Source: an uncultured Acetobacteraceae bacterium
GTDB taxonomy: Bacteria; Pseudomonadota; Alphaproteobacteria; Acetobacterales; Acetobacteraceae
Assembly: GCA_903918315.1 (NCBI GenBank)
Contig: CAIXEA010000231.1
Span: 1 to 64,000 of the forward strand
Length of the DNA: 64,000 bases
Reading direction: 5' to 3'
This document shows, in pieces, positions 62,785 to 64,000 of the stretch (its first letter is position 1; every line of letters begins with the position of its first letter). The notes beneath the pieces are model-generated. The model was not told where the DNA came from. It made no database searches and worked only from the letters and a program-made list of their open reading frames with translations. A program made the position numbers and the translations under genes.

Positions 62785-64000
62785 GTGAGGCGCCGCCTGG
62801 GTCAAGCGACGATTCTGTCCGCCATCGTCTCGCATCGCATTCTGAGTGTGATGTTCGGCTTTGGCGTGCTGTGCCTGCTGCTTCTGACCGGGCTGGTCTG
62901 GCGTCTGGCGCAGGGGCCGGTGGCGCTTGATTTTCTCACCACGCGGATTGAAGCCGCGCTCAATTCCGCGGGATCCCCGACCAGGATTTCCATCGGCGGC
63001 ATCGCCTTGGCCTGGGAAGGCTTTCATGACGGTCTGGACCGCCCGGTCGATCTGCGGCTGCGCGATGTTCAGCTGGTCGACGAAACCGGCCGCAAACGGT
63101 TGACGGTGCCGAAAGCGGCGATCGTCCTGTCCCCCCGGGGCCTGCTGCTGGGGCGTCTGTTGCCGAGCGTCATCGAAATGGAGGGCGTGCGCCTGACGCT
63201 GCTGCGCGGGCCTGACGGCAGCCTGAGCGTCGATATGGGCAGCCTGTCGGAAGCCATGGACGCGCCGCCGGCGGACGGTGAATCCCCCGGCGAAATGGTG
63301 GCCGAACTCCTGCGGCCGCTGAGCGACGATACCTCCGGCCAGGGTCAAGGGCTGAGCCTGCTGCGGCATGTCCGCTTGGATGATATCGGCATCGTGGTGC
63401 GGGATGCCCAGCTCGGGGCGACCTGGACGGTCGCGCATCTGAACGTCGATCTGGTTCGGCAGAAGTCCGGCGAGATCGCCGTAACCGGGGGCGCGGACCT
63501 GGCGCTTGGGGATCAGACGGCGCATGTGACGCTGTCGGTGGCAGCCCCCCGATCCAAGGCCAATCTGGTGGCGCATGTCGCGGTGGCCCCGTTCGTGCCC
63601 GCGGCCCTGGCCCGCGCAGCGCCGGGATTGGCCGCGTTGGCGGCGTTGGACGCGCCGCTGTCGGCCCAGGCGGACATCAGTGTTTCGTCGTCTCTGGCGC
63701 CTTTGGACGGGGCGTTGAGCCTCAATATCGGCCCCGGCACGGCGCATACCGGTGAAGGGACGGCGGTGCTCCGCGCCGCGGAGGTGCATTTGCGCAGTAC
63801 GGCTGATCAGGCGCTGTCCGGAACGGCCGGCCTCATTTTGCCGGGGGAGGAGGGACGGCCGGATACGACGGTTACCGCCTCCGGCTCGGCGCAACGGGGG
63901 CCGAGGCTGACGGCGGCGGTGTCACTGGGGTTGGATCGGGTGACGCTGGCCGATTTGCCGCGGTTCTGGCCGAAAGGGGTGGCGCGGGGGGCGCGGGCCT
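62785..64000 (+). CDS. AsmA/YhdP-like membrane-anchored protein, partial
   Basis: The reading frame from the GTG at 62785 stays open to the right edge, giving at least 405 residues. An N-terminal helix (MFGFGVLCLLLLTGLVWRLA) is followed by a periplasmic, beta-rich region with V-D-L-R-L-R-D-V-Q-L-V-D and R-L-L-P-S-V-I-E-M-E-G-V-R-L, patterns of the AsmA/DUF3971/YhdP group implicated in lipid transport to the outer membrane. The ATG at 62848 is an alternative start. The C-terminus lies outside the window. Confidence 0.72.
   Translation, partial: MRRRLGQATILSAIVSHRILSVMFGFGVLCLLLLTGLVWRLAQGPVALDFLTTRIEAALNSAGSPTRISIGGIALAWEGFHDGLDRPVDLRLRDVQLVDETGRKRLTVPKAAIVLSPRGLLLGRLLPSVIEMEGVRLTLLRGPDGSLSVDMGSLSEAMDAPPADGESPGEMVAELLRPLSDDTSGQGQGLSLLRHVRLDDIGIVVRDAQLGATWTVAHLNVDLVRQKSGEIAVTGGADLALGDQTAHVTLSVAAPRSKANLVAHVAVAPFVPAALARAAPGLAALAALDAPLSAQADISVSSSLAPLDGALSLNIGPGTAHTGEGTAVLRAAEVHLRSTADQALSGTAGLILPGEEGRPDTTVTASGSAQRGPRLTAAVSLGLDRVTLADLPRFWPKGVARGARA

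Overview
The window is about 64 kb of GC-rich chromosomal DNA from an alphaproteobacterium, most likely a member of the Acetobacteraceae/Rhodospirillales. This is inferred from the rpsF-rpsR-rplI ... dnaB-alr gene order, a Caulobacter-style cpa/tad pilus locus, frequent ATGA/TGATG gene overlaps and a large type I-secreted RTX-like protein of the kind seen in that family. No tRNA, rRNA, CRISPR array, transposase or integrase gene was found. About 55 protein genes can be supported. One of them (44465-44686) is hidden by an in-frame TGA, and one (62785 onward) runs off the right edge.

Layout. 1-489: a long tandem repeat without genes. 490-7794: a small membrane protein, an ABM-domain protein and a CoA-based catabolic block (acyl-CoA ligase, enoyl-CoA hydratase, HMG-CoA lyase-like enzyme, MFS carrier, class III CoA-transferase); the ligase lies between two inverted copies of a ~100-bp hairpin repeat. 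7811-11719: a 1302-residue RTX-like secreted protein with four PKD-like repeats. 11846-14222: a PepSY protein and a PhoPQ-like two-component system. 14251-16657: a second class III CoA-transferase and a GT87-type membrane glycosyltransferase. 16880-26437: a Flp/Tad pilus locus (two Flp pilins, CpaA, CpaB, CpaC, a very short CpaD, CpaE, CpaF, TadB, TadC, and a TPR-SPOR TadD) without TadE/F/G. 26444-28922: a GMC oxidoreductase and a TauD-type dioxygenase. 29006-32228: a tightly overlapped kinase / enolase-paralogue / 2-hydroxyacid dehydrogenase operon. 32560-34870: tusA, a histone-deacetylase-like hydrolase, xseB and tlyA. 35342-44686: a VOC protein, then a long leftward run with yhaN, yhaO, an MFS pump, a methyltransferase, an M20 amidohydrolase and a SelW-like selenoprotein gene. 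44791-48635: manC, a two-domain kinase and a universal stress protein. 48718-57498: aroC-fabI, pdxH, mlaE, alr, dnaB, a CFA synthase with an internal deletion, and rplI-rpsR-rpsF. 57738-64000: an unrecognised 516-residue protein, bcp, glnE and the start of an AsmA-like protein.

Strongest observations. (1) A SelW/Rdx-family gene whose codon 11 is TGA in the C-x-x-U position, with a good ribosome binding site and a drawable bacterial SECIS hairpin directly after the TGA. (2) A three-gene overlapping operon whose enolase paralogue keeps the metal ligands and both lysines but has Asp and Ala at two canonical catalytic positions, next to an APH-fold kinase and a D-2-hydroxyacid dehydrogenase: a candidate undescribed phospho-intermediate pathway. 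(3) A cyclopropane synthase missing roughly 20 residues of its SAM-binding fold. (4) A Tad locus with reduced CpaD and a TadD fused to a peptidoglycan-binding SPOR domain. Functions are assigned by reading motifs; no database search was run.
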